From assembly GCA_903931735.1 (NCBI GenBank), contig CAIZDL010000252.1, positions 1-33,608 of the forward strand: DNA of 33,608 nucleotides, read 5' to 3'. The translations under genes were made by a program, and so were the position numbers. Below the pieces are notes generated by a model that ran no database searches, was not told where the DNA came from, and saw nothing but the letters and a program-made list of their open reading frames with translations. Below, in pieces: positions 1 through 9,649 of the stretch. How positions within the stretch are numbered: position 1 is the stretch's first letter; each line of letters starts with the position of its first letter. The DNA comes from an uncultured Rhodospirillales bacterium (lineage in GTDB: Bacteria > Pseudomonadota > Alphaproteobacteria > Azospirillales > Azospirillaceae).

Positions 1-1539
1 AGCAATATTGCGCGCGACTTCTGCTGTGCCCTTATGGGCTTCGAGAACGTTGCTTGTAATTTTCTGTATGGCGCCACCTTGTTGGCCCGCAGCCACGGAA
101 ATAGCGCCAGATACCGCGTCAATTTCTTGAATTGTCAGTGCTATACCGCCAATCGCCTCAACAGCCAGTGCTGTTTGCTGTTGAACCGAGGCGATTTGAG
201 CACTAATTTCTTCTGTAGCATTGCCAGTCTGGTTGGCTAAATTCTTTACTTCATTCGCAACCACAGAAAAACCTTTACCAGCTTCACCGGCGCGAGCCGC
301 TTCAATCGTAGCATTTAAGGCGAGCAGGTTGGTTTGAGAGGCAATGTTTCTAATCAACTTTACCACGTCGCCAATCTTGGCGGCGGCACCGGCAAGCCCA
401 TGGACCAGTTGGTTGGTGGTCGCCGCCTTGGCAGAAGCGTTTTGGCTAATGCTCGTCGCGTGACCGACCTGGGCAATAATCTCCCGGCTCGAGACCGCCA
501 ATTCCTCCAGCCCTGCCGCCACAGTTTGAACATTTGCAGCCGCCAGCTCACTAGCAGAAGCGACCGCGCTCGTCTGTTGGCCTGCTTCGCTGGATATATC
601 CGTCAGTATTTGCGCACTCTTTTCTAGTTGGCCTGCGGAACCGATTACCGTGCCAATAACTTCAACTATTTTTGTATTGAATTGATCAACCAATTCGTTT
701 TGGGCGTGTGCTGCTGCTTCAATTGCCTTTTGTTGGAGTTTTTGCCGTTCAGCTAAATCATGCTCATTTGCAAGCTTGACCCGGAAAATTTCCATAGCTT
801 TCGCCATATCACCGATTTCATCAGGTTGCTCGGCCTCTGGAAAAGCGATTCCAAGATTTCCATCCGCCATCGCACCTATTTTATTCCGTAATGCTTGCAA
901 ATTTTTTGTAATTCCGCGGCTCACCTTCCAGGCAAGAAGGAGGGTCATGCTCAATATGAAAAATGAGATGGCGATAAGTTTAACGAGTAATTGTGCGAAC
1001 TCGATATCGATGTCGTCGATGTAAACCCCAGTTCCGAACACCCACCCCCATGGCTCATAGGCGACGGCAGATGATACCTTGCGAAAGGATCCTTCAGAAC
1101 CAGGCTTCGCCATATAATAATCGACAAAGCCACTTCCGCTTCGCGCGGCGGCAATTAAATCTGGTATATAGGCATAGCCATGATCATCCTTTGTCGCCAT
1201 GAAGTTCTTACCTTCACGATCAATTTTGAGGCCATGAACGACATTTGTGCCCGTATAATCATAAACGAAAAAATAGTCGCCCTTTCCGTAACGCATACCC
1301 CGAATCGTTGTTTTGGCTAACGTCTGGGCGGTCGCTATATCCATTTCGCCGGATTTAACCTTTTGACTAAATACCTTGGCGACGTCCCGCGCGGCCTCCG
1401 CCATATGGCGTGTCAAGCCAATTTTTTCGGTCAACATGTGGTCTTTGAGGGATGTTGCCGCCAAAATAGTGACCACGATCAAACCAATTGCCCCAATCGC
1501 AACCAGACTATAGAGCCTTGCCGTAAGTGTCATGCGCAT
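1..1539 (-). CDS. Methyl-accepting chemotaxis protein, single Cache domain (3' end beyond window)
   Basis: The reverse strand reads without a stop for 513 codons from ATG 1539 to the left edge, so only the C-terminus is missing. An N-terminal membrane helix (about residues 7-29) is followed by a single Cache-type sensor domain with the typical stretch [14 protein letters not shown] and [12 protein letters not shown], then a second membrane helix (about 180-200). A HAMP segment ([19 protein letters not shown]) comes next, then the coiled-coil signalling domain with the family hallmark [20 protein letters not shown] and [12 protein letters not shown]. It should sense small ligands in the periplasm and signal to CheA/CheW. 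I chose ATG 1539 because a GAGGGGG stretch lies 8 bases upstream; ATG 1545 is in frame but too close to it. The ligand cannot be told from sequence. Confidence 0.93.
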   Translation of the reverse strand, partial: MRMTLTARLYSLVAIGAIGLIVVTILAATSLKDHMLTEKIGLTRHMAEAARDVAKVFSQKVKSGEMDIATAQTLAKTTIRGMRYGKGDYFFVYDYTGTNVVHGLKIDREGKNFMATKDDHGYAYIPDLIAAARSGSGFVDYYMAKPGSEGSFRKVSSAVAYEPWGWVFGTGVYIDDIDIEFAQLLVKLIAISFFILSMTLLLAWKVSRGITKNLQALRNKIGAMADGNLGIAFPEAEQPDEIGDMAKAMEIFRVKLANEHDLAERQKLQQKAIEAAAHAQNELVDQFNTKIVEVIGTVIGSAGQLEKSAQILTDISSEAGQQTSAVASASELAAANVQTVAAGLEELAVSSREIIAQVGHATSISQNASAKAATTNQLVHGLAGAAAKIGDVVKLIRNIASQTNLLALNATIEAARAGEAGKGFSVVANEVKNLANQTGNATEEISAQIASVQQQTALAVEAIGGIALTIQEIDAVSGAISVAAGQQGGAIQKITSNVLEAHKGTAEVARNIA

Positions 1540-1651
1540 AAGCATTTCCCCCTCAAGGTAATCCTACGACAAGGTACGACGCTACTACTGAGCACCGCCT
1601 TCGAAATAATGTGAAAGAGCTTGCATTTTAACGTGAGCAATAAGCTCCATG

Positions 1652-1679
1652 ATATCGGAATACTATAATGCAGCATTTA
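1652..1679 (-). promoter_or_regulatory. Possible flagellar sigma-28-type promoter of the chemotaxis receptor
   Basis: On the reverse strand TAAA (1679-1676) is followed after 16 bases by TCCGATAT (1659-1652), close to the FliA consensus TAAA-N15-GCCGATAA. It lies about 110 bases before the receptor start, which suits a chemotaxis gene. The spacer is one base longer than consensus, so this is tentative. Confidence 0.35.
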
Positions 1680-1789
1680 ACACCAAACCAACCGCCACGA
1701 AACCGCCTACCAGCACGTCACACTCCCCGTCCATATCACACACTGCCGCTAAATACTACCTACTGCCCGATTTTTGAGCGATCGCGGTG

Positions 1790-2215
1790 GGCCATGGGGG
1801 GGGCACCTTACGCATTTCAGAGAAAACTCACTGACGGCCGAGGCGCCGGCTTCGATAATTGACGACGGCGCGAGGGCGTGAGTCCGGGCGACCAGCCGGT
1901 TCTCCGGGTGGATACTGCCGTCGGGCCCGCTCCAGACGGTGTTGCCAATGCTGGTCGACAGCCGCGCGCTCGGCTTCGAGATCGGCGGCGACCGCAAGAC
2001 TGGCCTCAAGGGACCGCAGCACCAATTCGACCACCAGTGTATAGAGGCGTGCAGCCTTGAGCGACCGACAGAACACCTCACCATAGTCGGTTTTCATCCC
2101 GCAGCAGACATTAGTGTCAGCCCGAGCAGCAGACGGTCATGATCGTTCGCTGGATCATACACGCCGTCGGCATCGGCAATCAGAGTGTCGAACAGCGCGC
2201 ATAGTGCCGAGCAAG
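1790..2215 (-). pseudogene. Decayed serine recombinase fragment
   Basis: Three reverse-strand pieces in different frames resemble parts of the large serine recombinases common in alphaproteobacterial mobile elements. The first (about 2210-2118) contains LIADADGVYDPANDHDRLLL, typical of the end of the resolvase catalytic domain. It stops at 2094. The next (from 2097) contains SLKAARLYTLVVELVLRSLE and AVDQHWQHRLERAR, typical of the C-terminal coiled coil. A frameshift near 1915 leads to HPENRLVARTHAL in a third frame. The catalytic serine region, the zinc ribbon and everything between are missing. The family assignment rests on recalled motif similarity; that the reading frame is broken is directly visible. 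Confidence 0.55.
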
Positions 2216-2587
2216 ACGACTCAAAGCACCCCCAGCCGGTTGCTTCTCCAACATTTGAAGTAATGGCCACAGAATTGGGCGGCGGAACCACCCAGGATTG
2301 GCTCCGCCGCCCGTCAGCCGGATGGGCACGAATGCAATTTATACCGTCAGCGATGGACGGACGCTCTGCCGCTAATAATCCGACCGTCAAGGCCACCGGC
2401 CACTCTAGACCGGTTGCTGTGTAAAGCCGCCGTTACTGTTGGCCCTCCTTACAGCCTTAAAAGTAATCTTGTTCAGGCCATTCGTCAAGAGGATTCAGAC
2501 GATATTTACCAATGCCCGCCTCCAGAGCCGGACGCACCGTCTTGGCCCGATGCCGTGAAATCCGACCAAAAAAGCAAAAAGTGGCTC
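2216..2587. other. Stretch with no recognisable gene
   Basis: Short open frames occur on both strands here, but none has a ribosome binding site, a recognisable motif or a convincing composition. It is probably further debris from the decayed mobile element next to it plus the upstream region of the SUF operon. Confidence 0.5.
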
Positions 2588-2633
2588 TTGACAACGTTCG
2601 AGGAACCAAGCAAATAATCAGGACCAATTTGGT
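2588..2633 (+). promoter_or_regulatory. Candidate SUF operon promoter with a dyad operator
   Basis: A perfect -35 hexamer TTGACA (2588-2593) is followed, 17-18 bases on, by an AT-rich CAAATAAT that could act as -10. Just downstream, ACCAA-T-TTGGT (2623-2633) is a perfect 5+1+5 dyad positioned to overlap the likely transcription start. This would be a natural site for autoregulation by the Rrf2 protein encoded next, but that is inference. Confidence 0.35.
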
Positions 2634-2656
2634 ACGGTATCAGTTTTCAGCCTTGG

Positions 2657-3085
2657 ATGCCCGCCGTGATCAAGATCAGCAAGCTTACAGATTACGCCGT
2701 GGTGGTGCTCACCCAGCTTGGGCGCAATAACACGGTTCACACCGTAGCGGCGCTGGCGGAGGCCACCGGCATTCCCGCGCCAACGGTGGCTAAGCTCTTG
2801 AAACCGCTGGTGACAGCCGGCTTAGTTGCCTCTCATCGCGGCGCCAATGGCGGCTATATCTTGAATATGGAACCTGAGCATATTACGGTTGCGGCGATCA
2901 TCACCGCGCTAGAGGGGCCGATTGCCGTGACCGAATGCGTGGGAGATGTCGATTCGACGTGCGGTGTCGAGCGGCTGTGCCCGATGCGCGGCAACTGGGA
3001 AAAAATAAATCGGGCGGTACAACGCGCACTGGAAGATGTTTCGCTGGCTGACATGGCGACGCCCTCCTGGCCGTTGGCAATCTGA
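2657..3085 (+). CDS. Rrf2-family Fe-S-responsive regulator of the SUF operon
   Basis: The 142-residue product begins with the Rrf2 winged-helix signature [13 protein letters not shown] recognition helix region follows (residues 37-60, [20 protein letters not shown]), then the wing RGANGGYIL. Three cysteines (C94, C102, C108, in [17 protein letters not shown]) match the iron-sulfur ligand pattern of IscR/SUF-type Rrf2 proteins, so it probably binds a cluster and senses Fe-S status. It heads the suf genes, ending 25 bases before sufB. The ATG at 2657 is the longest plausible start; GTG 2666 would give MIKISKL, which matches the usual family N-terminus. Neither has a strong ribosome binding site. 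The function is confident; its DNA target is not. Confidence 0.9.
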   Translation: MPAVIKISKLTDYAVVVLTQLGRNNTVHTVAALAEATGIPAPTVAKLLKPLVTAGLVASHRGANGGYILNMEPEHITVAAIITALEGPIAVTECVGDVDSTCGVERLCPMRGNWEKINRAVQRALEDVSLADMATPSWPLAI

Positions 3086-3110
3086 TCACGATAGACTGGG
3101 AGAGTTTCCA

Positions 3111-4586
3111 ATGAGCCCCGCCCCCAATACTTCAGACACTCTGGATCAGGTGAAAAATATCACCGATCAGAAGTATAAGTATGGCTTTGTTACCGAGATC
3201 GAGTCAGACACCGCGCCCAAAGGGCTGACGGAAGATACGATACGGTTTATCTCAGCCAAAAAGAACGAGCCGCAATGGTTGCTAGACTGGCGTTTGAAAG
3301 CATTTCGCCACTGGTTGACTATGAAAGAACCCAAGTGGGCGCGGGTCGCCTATCCCCCCATTGATTATCAAGATGCCCATTACTATTCCGCCCCCAAGAG
3401 CACACCACTGAAGAAAAGCCTCGACGAGGTTGACCCCGAACTTTTACGCACCTACGAAAAACTTGGAATTCCGATTAAGGAACAAGAACTATTGGCCGGC
3501 GTCGAGCCGACCATTGCGGTCGATGCGGTATTCGACAGCGTTTCCGTCGCCACAACCTTTAAAGCCAAGCTTCATGAAAAGGGAATTATTTTCTGCCCAA
3601 TCTCCGAGGCAGTGCAGACTCATCCAGAACTTGTGAAGCAATATCTCGGAAGTGTCGTTCCCTACTCCGATAACTATTTCGCAACACTCAATTCGGCGGT
3701 ATTTACCGACGGCTCGTTTGTTTACATTCCAAAAGGGGTCCGTTGCCCAATGGAATTGTCGACGTACTTTCGGATCAACGCCGCCAACACCGGACAGTTT
3801 GAACGCACCCTGATCATTGCTGACGCAGGCTCCTACGTTTCCTATCTTGAGGGGTGCACCGCGCCCAAACGCGACGAAAATCAATTGCACGCGGCGGTGG
3901 TCGAACTGGTGGCTCACGATGATGCTCAAATAAAATATTCGACCGTACAAAACTGGTATCCGGGTGACGAGCATGGAGTTGGCGGGATATACAATTTCGT
4001 CACCAAACGAGGCGCGTGCCGGGGCGTAAATTCAAAAATATCCTGGACTCAGGTAGAAACCGGCTCCGCGATTACCTGGAAGTACCCGAGCTGTATTCTT
4101 CAAGGTGACAACTCTGTTGGCGAATTCTACTCGGTCGCGATCACGAATAACTATCAGCAAGCGGACACCGGGACAAAAATGATCCATATCGGGCGCAACA
4201 CACGCTCGACCATTGTGGCAAAAGGAATTTCGGCCGGGCGGGCTCAAAGCACCTACCGCGGGTTGGTGAAAATTATGCCCAAGGCGATAGGGGCGCGCAA
4301 TCACACCCAATGCGACAGCCTATTGATTGGCGACAAGTGTGGCGCGCATACCGTTCCCTACATCGAGAGCCGAAACAAATCCGCCAAAATTGAACACGAA
4401 GCGACAACGGCAAAGATCAGTGAAGAACAGCTTTTCTACTGCCGCCAACGCGGCCTCACTCCGGAAGACGCGGTATCACTAATCGTAAATGGTTTTTGTC
4501 GCGAAGTTCTAAAGGAGTTGCCAATGGAATTCGCGGTCGAAGCACAAAAACTGGTCGGCATCAGCCTTGAAGGCAGTGTCGGATAA
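3111..4586 (+). CDS. sufB: Fe-S cluster scaffold subunit SufB
   Basis: This encodes 491 residues, the usual SufB length, and reads [19 protein letters not shown] near the N-terminus as in alphaproteobacterial SufB. The core contains the beta-helix region with [40 protein letters not shown] and [20 protein letters not shown]. SufB forms the SufBC2D complex in the cytosol, where the cluster is built. ATG 3111 is chosen over in-frame upstream codons inside the regulator gene because GGGAGAG lies just before it. The last 20 bases run close to sufC, whose start is 17 bases after the stop. Confidence 0.97.
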   Translation: MSPAPNTSDTLDQVKNITDQKYKYGFVTEIESDTAPKGLTEDTIRFISAKKNEPQWLLDWRLKAFRHWLTMKEPKWARVAYPPIDYQDAHYYSAPKSTPLKKSLDEVDPELLRTYEKLGIPIKEQELLAGVEPTIAVDAVFDSVSVATTFKAKLHEKGIIFCPISEAVQTHPELVKQYLGSVVPYSDNYFATLNSAVFTDGSFVYIPKGVRCPMELSTYFRINAANTGQFERTLIIADAGSYVSYLEGCTAPKRDENQLHAAVVELVAHDDAQIKYSTVQNWYPGDEHGVGGIYNFVTKRGACRGVNSKISWTQVETGSAITWKYPSCILQGDNSVGEFYSVAITNNYQQADTGTKMIHIGRNTRSTIVAKGISAGRAQSTYRGLVKIMPKAIGARNHTQCDSLLIGDKCGAHTVPYIESRNKSAKIEHEATTAKISEEQLFYCRQRGLTPEDAVSLIVNGFCREVLKELPMEFAVEAQKLVGISLEGSVG

Positions 4587-4602
4587 GGATGGGGACAATA
4601 AG

Positions 4603-5355
4603 ATGCTCGAAATTGTCAATCTTCATGCTTCCGTTGGCGACCGGCCAATTCTCAAAGGTATCGATTTGAGTATTAAGGCCGGCGATGTCCATGCAATTAT
4701 GGGGCCCAATGGCTCTGGCAAGAGCACTTTGTCCTATATTCTTGCGGGCAGAGACGGATACACGGTGACCGACGGTTCGGTAACGTATAATGGTGAAGAC
4801 CTGCTGGCGTTACCGCCCGAGCGGCGCGCCGCCACCGGTGTGTTCCTCGCCTTTCAGTATCCCGTCGAAATTCCCGGTGTTTCCAACTCGACCTTTCTCA
4901 AGACCGCGCTCAACGCGGTACGTCGGCAGCGCGGCGAGAGTGAACTTGATGCGATACAGTTCCTAAAGCTGGCCAGAGCCAAGTGCAAACAGCTCGGCAT
5001 GACTGACGAAATGCTTAAACGGGCGGTTAATGTCGGGTTTTCGGGCGGCGAAAAGAAGCGTAACGACATTTTGCAGATGGCATTGCTCGATCCGAAACTT
5101 ACCATTCTCGATGAAACCGACAGTGGACTCGATATCGATGCTCTGAGAATTGTCGCAGATGGCGTAAATTCGTTGCGCGGCCCGAATAGGGCGATGCTGG
5201 TGATCACACATTATCAGCGCCTCCTATCCTATATTGTTCCAGATTACGTCCATGTTTTGGCTTTTGGGCGAATTCAGCGGTCAGGTGGCAAGGAATTGGC
5301 ACTTGAGCTGGAAGCGCGCGGCTATGCTGAATTCGGCGTCAACGAGGCGGCCTGA
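4603..5355 (+). CDS. sufC: SUF complex ATPase SufC
   Basis: This 250-residue ABC-type ATPase has Walker A GPNGSGKST (about residues 36-44), the signature FSGGEKKRNDILQ in which the usual LSGGQ is modified as in SufC, and Walker B LTILDETDSGLDIDAL. A switch histidine follows in VITHYQRLL. It powers the SufBC2D scaffold; unlike transporters it has no membrane partner. The start at 4603 follows AAGGATGGGGA; in-frame upstream codons overlap sufB. The stop is one base before the sufD start, indicating translational coupling. Confidence 0.97.
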   Translation: MLEIVNLHASVGDRPILKGIDLSIKAGDVHAIMGPNGSGKSTLSYILAGRDGYTVTDGSVTYNGEDLLALPPERRAATGVFLAFQYPVEIPGVSNSTFLKTALNAVRRQRGESELDAIQFLKLARAKCKQLGMTDEMLKRAVNVGFSGGEKKRNDILQMALLDPKLTILDETDSGLDIDALRIVADGVNSLRGPNRAMLVITHYQRLLSYIVPDYVHVLAFGRIQRSGGKELALELEARGYAEFGVNEAA

Positions 5356-5356
5356 C

Positions 5357-6592
5357 ATGACTTGGCTCGACACTCTGCGCAACACGAACCGAAGCCGGTT
5401 TGCCGAGCTTGGGTTTCCCAAAACCGGGCAAGAGGCGTGGCGCTTCACCAACCTTGGCGCTCTCGCGGGCACGCCGTTTCAACCTGCCCCGCCCGCCTTC
5501 GCCAAGGTGGCCATCGAGACGCTGCCCTCAGTTACGCCCTCCCACCGGTTGGTTTTCGTCAACGGCTTCTTTTGTGCCAACGTGTCCGCGTCGGACATTT
5601 TGCCTGAGGGGGTAATTGCCGGGGGGCTTGCGGCAACGCTTAACCAACACCCAGCGTTGATTGAGGCCCACCTCGGCAAACTGGCCCACGACACCAACCA
5701 CGCCCCCCAGGCACTCAACACCGCCCACATCGCCGACGGCGCCGTACTGTACGTGCCCAAGGGTGTACGCGTGGCAAGGCCGATCGAGTTGGTGTGGATT
5801 GGCACAGGCGCCAACGAGCCGCTGTCCTGGCATCCCCGCCTGCTGGTGGTCCTGGAACCCGGCAGCGAGGCAACGCTGATAGAGCATCACCTCAGCCTGG
5901 ACGATGGCGCCGCCACCTTCGCCAACGGCGTTTCCGAACTGGCAGTGGGGGCGCACGCGCGCCTTCACCACTACAAAGTTCAGCGCGAGCGCAACAGCGC
6001 GTTTCACCTTTCCACCGTCGCCGGACGCCTGGAGCAGGGAGCTTATTACGAAGGCTTCCTGCTGACACTCGGAGCCAAATTATCGCGCAATGAAATAAAG
6101 TTGGTATTGGCTGGCCCTGGTGCTGAAGCCAAGCTGAGCGGAGCCTACCTCGTGCGCGGCCAACAACTGTGCGATACCACCACGCTCATTGATCACGCCA
6201 CGGCTCACGGCTCCAGCCAACAACTCTTTAAAGGCGTAATCGACGGTGCGGCCCAAGGTGTCTTTCAAGGAAAAATTCTGGTTCGCCCCGACGCTCAAAA
6301 GACCAATGCGCACCAGCTCAGCCGGGCGCTATTGCTTTCGGATGATGCCCGGATTGATGCCAAGCCAGAACTGGAGATCCATGCCGACGATGTTAAGTGC
6401 AGCCATGGGGCCACTACGGGCGATCTTGATGATGACGCCATGTTTTACCTGCGGGCTCGGGGGATCGATCAGGATAGCGCGCGCTCGCTGCTGATTGATG
6501 CCTATGTTAATGAGGTCATCGCCGAAATTACGTTTGAACCGGTGCGCGAGGCATTCGAAGCCCTTGCGTCCGCCTGGCGTTATGCCGGCTGA
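5357..6592 (+). CDS. sufD: Fe-S cluster scaffold subunit SufD
   Basis: The 411-residue product begins MTWLDTLRNTNRSRFAELGF, followed by the SufD hallmark GQEAWRFTNLGAL. The C-terminal half shows the SufB/SufD beta-helix with NAHQLSRALLLSDDARIDAKPELEI-type sequence, KCSHGATTG and DDDAMFYLRARGID. The invariant histidine of this region (in CSHGA) is present. SufD pairs with SufB and is involved in iron acquisition for the cluster. The start codon lies one base after the sufC stop. The gene is noticeably more GC-rich than sufB but has no sign of disruption. Confidence 0.96.
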   Translation: MTWLDTLRNTNRSRFAELGFPKTGQEAWRFTNLGALAGTPFQPAPPAFAKVAIETLPSVTPSHRLVFVNGFFCANVSASDILPEGVIAGGLAATLNQHPALIEAHLGKLAHDTNHAPQALNTAHIADGAVLYVPKGVRVARPIELVWIGTGANEPLSWHPRLLVVLEPGSEATLIEHHLSLDDGAATFANGVSELAVGAHARLHHYKVQRERNSAFHLSTVAGRLEQGAYYEGFLLTLGAKLSRNEIKLVLAGPGAEAKLSGAYLVRGQQLCDTTTLIDHATAHGSSQQLFKGVIDGAAQGVFQGKILVRPDAQKTNAHQLSRALLLSDDARIDAKPELEIHADDVKCSHGATTGDLDDDAMFYLRARGIDQDSARSLLIDAYVNEVIAEITFEPVREAFEALASAWRYAG

Positions 6593-6608
6593 ATAAGGGA
6601 AGCGCCCC

Positions 6609-7907
6609 ATGCCCGACACCCCTGATCCCCGTTGCCGGCCCCAGCCTCCTCATAAGGGCCTGCCTGCCGAGCCCTATGATATCGAGGCTGTCCGGGAGGA
6701 TTTTCCGATTTTGAGCCGATTGGTTCATGAACGGCCAGGACGATTGGGCAAACCGCTGGTGTACCTCGACAACGCTGCCAGCGCCCAAAAGCCACGCGCG
6801 GTTATCGACGCGATGACCCGCTGTATGAAGCTGGAATACTCAAACGTACACCGAGGCGTACACTACCTCAGCCAACAAACCACCGACGCCTACGAAGCGG
6901 TCCGCGACAAGGTCCAAAAGCTGATCAATGCCGCCTCGCGCGAAGAAATCATATTCACTCACAACGCCACCGAGGCCTTTAATCTGGTGGCCTCTAGCTG
7001 GGGCCGAAAGACTCTGGGGCCGGGTGACGAAATCATACTTTCAGTGTTGGAACACCACGCCAACATCGTACCTTGGCAATTGATCCAGGCGGAGAAGGGG
7101 TTTGCGATTAAGGTGATCCCGTGCGATGATCGGGGCATTCTTGATCTTGATGCCTACGCGGCGTTACTGGGGCCTCGCACCAAACTGGTCTCGGTAACCC
7201 ACGGCTCCAACGTCCTTGGCACCATCACCCCCGTCGGCGAAATCATCCGGCTCGCGCACGCCCACGGGGTTCCGGTGATGATTGATGGCTCCCAGGCCGT
7301 CACCCACATGGCGGTGGACGTTCAAGCTCTGGACGCCGACTTTTACGTCTTTACCGGCCATAAACTCTACGGCCCAACCGGCATCGGCGTGCTCTATGGC
7401 CGCAAAAAGATCCTTGCCGCCATGCCGCCCTATCAGGGTGGTGGCGATATGATTGCATCGGTCAGCTTCAACGGCACCACCTTCCGCGAGCCACCCTATC
7501 GTTTTGAAGCCGGGACGCCGCCGATTATCGAGGGAATCGGCCTTGGCGCCGCGATCGATTATGTAAAAACCCTCGGCCTTGCCAACATTTGCGCCCACGA
7601 ACGCACACTGCTGGAGTACGCCTCTGTACGTCTTGCAGCGATCGAGGGCGTACGCCTCATTGGCACCGCGCCGGGCAAGGCTGCAATAATTTCCTTTGTG
7701 ATCGAAGGCATTCACCCGCACGATATCGGGATGCTCGCCGACCAAATGGGCGTGGCGCTTCGAGTCGGCCGCCACTGTGCCGAGCCGCTGATGGAGCGCT
7801 TTGGCCTGGAGGCCACCTGCCGCGCCTCATTTGGACTTTACAACACCATTGCGGAGGCCGAAGCCCTGGTCGACGCGGTGCTGGCAGTCAAGGAGTTCTT
7901 CCGCTAA
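6609..7907 (+). CDS. sufS: Class II cysteine desulfurase SufS
   Basis: This encodes 432 residues, somewhat longer than typical SufS because of an N-terminal extension of about 25 residues (PDTPDPRCRPQPPHKG). The PLP-binding lysine is in FTGHKLYGPTGIGVLYG (K252), the PLP-stacking histidine is in VLEHHAN (around residue 149), and the active-site cysteine is C390 in RVGRHCAEPLM. It removes sulfur from cysteine as a persulfide and passes it to the partner encoded next. A GGGAAGCG stretch precedes ATG 6609. The stop codon overlaps the start of the following gene in TAATG. Confidence 0.97.
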   Translation: MPDTPDPRCRPQPPHKGLPAEPYDIEAVREDFPILSRLVHERPGRLGKPLVYLDNAASAQKPRAVIDAMTRCMKLEYSNVHRGVHYLSQQTTDAYEAVRDKVQKLINAASREEIIFTHNATEAFNLVASSWGRKTLGPGDEIILSVLEHHANIVPWQLIQAEKGFAIKVIPCDDRGILDLDAYAALLGPRTKLVSVTHGSNVLGTITPVGEIIRLAHAHGVPVMIDGSQAVTHMAVDVQALDADFYVFTGHKLYGPTGIGVLYGRKKILAAMPPYQGGGDMIASVSFNGTTFREPPYRFEAGTPPIIEGIGLGAAIDYVKTLGLANICAHERTLLEYASVRLAAIEGVRLIGTAPGKAAIISFVIEGIHPHDIGMLADQMGVALRVGRHCAEPLMERFGLEATCRASFGLYNTIAEAEALVDAVLAVKEFFR

Positions 7908-8389
7908 TGGTCCAAGACCCTTTCGGCGATCTGCGCGATCTCTACCAAGAAGTGATCCTCGATCACGGCAAGCATCCGCGCAACCACCGCCACCCAGCCG
8001 ACGCAACCCACGAAGCACGGGGCGACAACCCGCTGTGTGGCGACCGAATTACGGTGTACTTACGCATGACCACATCGGGCACGGTGGAGGATGTTGCTTT
8101 CGTCGGCCGTGGCTGTGCGATCTCAACCGCATCGGCCTCTTTAATGACAGAAGTAATCAAAGGAAAAACCGAGGCCGAGGCCCGGGTCTTGTTTGAATGC
8201 TTCCACGACATGTGCACCAAAGAGGATGCCGACTCCCACAGCCACGGCCCGGTCGATGAGGATGCTCTCGAACGACTGGCGGTGTTGGCCGGTGTCCGCG
8301 AATTTCCGGTGCGGGTCAAATGCGCAACCCTAGCTTGGCACACCCTGGCCGCCGCCATGACCGGCGGCCTCAAGGCGACGACCGAATAA
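7907..8389 (+). CDS. sufU: SufU-like sulfur acceptor / NifU-N-type scaffold
   Basis: The 160-residue protein has the IscU/SufU fold signature. It starts LRDLYQEVILDHGKHPRNH and carries three conserved cysteines: C44 in NPLCGDR, C70 in GRGCAISTASASL and C139 in RVKCATLAW. The insertion of about 20 residues before the third cysteine and the context after sufS favour SufU (a zinc-containing sulfur acceptor for SufS) over IscU. It starts inside TAATG of sufS, so the two are probably made in equal amounts. The true length is 160, since upstream in-frame codons lie inside sufS. The call is confident at family level; whether it is scaffold or transfer protein is not decided by sequence. Confidence 0.93.
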   Translation: MVQDPFGDLRDLYQEVILDHGKHPRNHRHPADATHEARGDNPLCGDRITVYLRMTTSGTVEDVAFVGRGCAISTASASLMTEVIKGKTEAEARVLFECFHDMCTKEDADSHSHGPVDEDALERLAVLAGVREFPVRVKCATLAWHTLAAAMTGGLKATTE

Positions 8390-8400
8390 TCGAGGCAGCC

Positions 8401-8757
8401 ATGGACGACACCCCCCAAGTGTTAACGAATACCACCGAAAAATCCCGCGATGCCATACTCTTTGACCGCGTTGTCGACGCCCTACGCATGGTCTTTGACC
8501 CAGAGATCCCGGTCAATATTTGGGATCTCGGCTTGATATACCGCGTCAAGACCACCGAAGATGGCGTCGTGGATATCCAAATGACCCTCACCTCGCCAAA
8601 CTGCCCGGTGGCAGAAGAACTGCCCAACTCCGTTCATGCCGTAGTGACCGCCATCGACGTTGTGACCAAATGCACTGTTGAGCTGGTGTGGGAGCCATCT
8701 TGGGACCAGAGCCGCATGAGCGACGAAGCCAAAGTACAACTGGATATGTTCTATTGA
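8401..8757 (+). CDS. sufT: SufT / MIP18-family (DUF59) Fe-S assembly factor
   Basis: The 118-residue protein belongs to the MIP18/DUF59 family, with the diagnostic VFDPEIPVNIWDLGLIYRV and MTLTSPNCPVAEELP, which contains the reactive cysteine. Members help deliver clusters to target proteins and commonly sit at the end of SUF operons. The start at 8401 lies 11 bases after the previous stop with CGAGGCAGCC in front. Longer in-frame reading overlaps the preceding gene and is not supported. Confidence 0.93.
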   Translation: MDDTPQVLTNTTEKSRDAILFDRVVDALRMVFDPEIPVNIWDLGLIYRVKTTEDGVVDIQMTLTSPNCPVAEELPNSVHAVVTAIDVVTKCTVELVWEPSWDQSRMSDEAKVQLDMFY

Positions 8758-8792
8758 ATTTACTGTCGCATGAGAAACCGGAGACCACCCCA

Positions 8793-9131
8793 ATGGCCCA
8801 ACCGAAAGTGATGAGCATTACCGACGCCGCCGCCGCCCGCGTCCGCGAAATGATGACAAACCGGAGCGAGCCCGCCCTCGGCCTACGGATCAGTGTCAAA
8901 TCCAAGGGCTGCTCGGGGCTCGCCTACTCGCTGGAATATGCGGAGACGATCCTGCCCCAGGAAGAAGTGGTGGAGGAAAAGGGAATTACGCTGGTCGTCG
9001 AGCCGTCTGCCATTATGTTTCTGGTCGGCACCGAAATGGATTACGTCGAGGACGCGATGAAGTCGGGCTTTGTATTCCGAAACCCCAACGAAACCGGGCG
9101 TTGCGGCTGCGGCGAAAGCTTTAGCGTCTGA
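8793..9131 (+). CDS. sufA: A-type Fe-S carrier SufA
   Basis: This encodes 112 residues of the HesB/IscA/SufA family. The three cluster-ligand cysteines are in place: C40 in KSKGCSGLAYSLEY, and C104 and C106 in GRCGCGESF at the C-terminus. A-type carriers take finished clusters from the scaffold to apo-proteins. It begins 35 bases after sufT, with GGAGACCACCCCA before ATG 8793, and is the last gene of the operon. Position in the operon supports sufA rather than iscA or erpA. Confidence 0.94.
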   Translation: MAQPKVMSITDAAAARVREMMTNRSEPALGLRISVKSKGCSGLAYSLEYAETILPQEEVVEEKGITLVVEPSAIMFLVGTEMDYVEDAMKSGFVFRNPNETGRCGCGESFSV

Positions 9132-9238
9132 TCCGGACGCCCCCACTTCCGCGCCTACGCATTTTCCCCACTGTTTTCTTCGTCGGGAGATGATGCTAAG
9201 CTATGCGCGGTCCTATAAAGCCTCGCTGCGGAGCCTTC

Positions 9239-9610
9239 ATGCGCACGTTGTTCGCCGCTCTCATGGTAGCCCTGCTGGTCGGCGCGCCGGCCGCCGCCAC
9301 GGCCCAAACCCACGCGGCCCCACCCCATAAAGAGGGCCAGGCGCGCACCTCGGGCTTGAGCAAAGACATGGCCCTGGCCGGTGGCGCCGTGCTCGGACTG
9401 ATTCTGGCGAGTGGCGTGGTCAATCTGGTCACCGCCGGCACCATGCTTTACGAAGGCGCGGCGGTCACCGACGCCCTCGAGACAGGCGCGGGCTTAGCCA
9501 TGCCGATCGCGGTCCTCGGCGCGGCACTGGGTGCGGTGTTGGGGCAGGAAACGGTGCTGCGCAACATCAACTGGCTAACCGGCGCCGAAGCCGCCAAAGG
9601 CGGACACTAA
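9239..9610 (+). CDS. Small exported membrane protein, unknown function
   Basis: The predicted product has 123 residues. It starts with a signal-like segment (MRTLFAALMVALLVGAPAAATAQ), followed by a short polar linker and two hydrophobic glycine/alanine-rich segments (about residues 42-65 and 82-100). It ends AAKGGH. I do not recognise a family. ATG 9239 is preferred over ATG 9203 because GGAG lies 9 bases upstream and the signal peptide then starts normally. It converges with the next gene, also a small exported protein with a similar layout and a histidine at the very end, so the two may be functionally linked. Confidence 0.65.
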   Translation: MRTLFAALMVALLVGAPAAATAQTHAAPPHKEGQARTSGLSKDMALAGGAVLGLILASGVVNLVTAGTMLYEGAAVTDALETGAGLAMPIAVLGAALGAVLGQETVLRNINWLTGAEAAKGGH

Positions 9611-9649
9611 AGCGCCCAGGGGAAAGAAGGGCGCGGCTCGGGAGACGGG

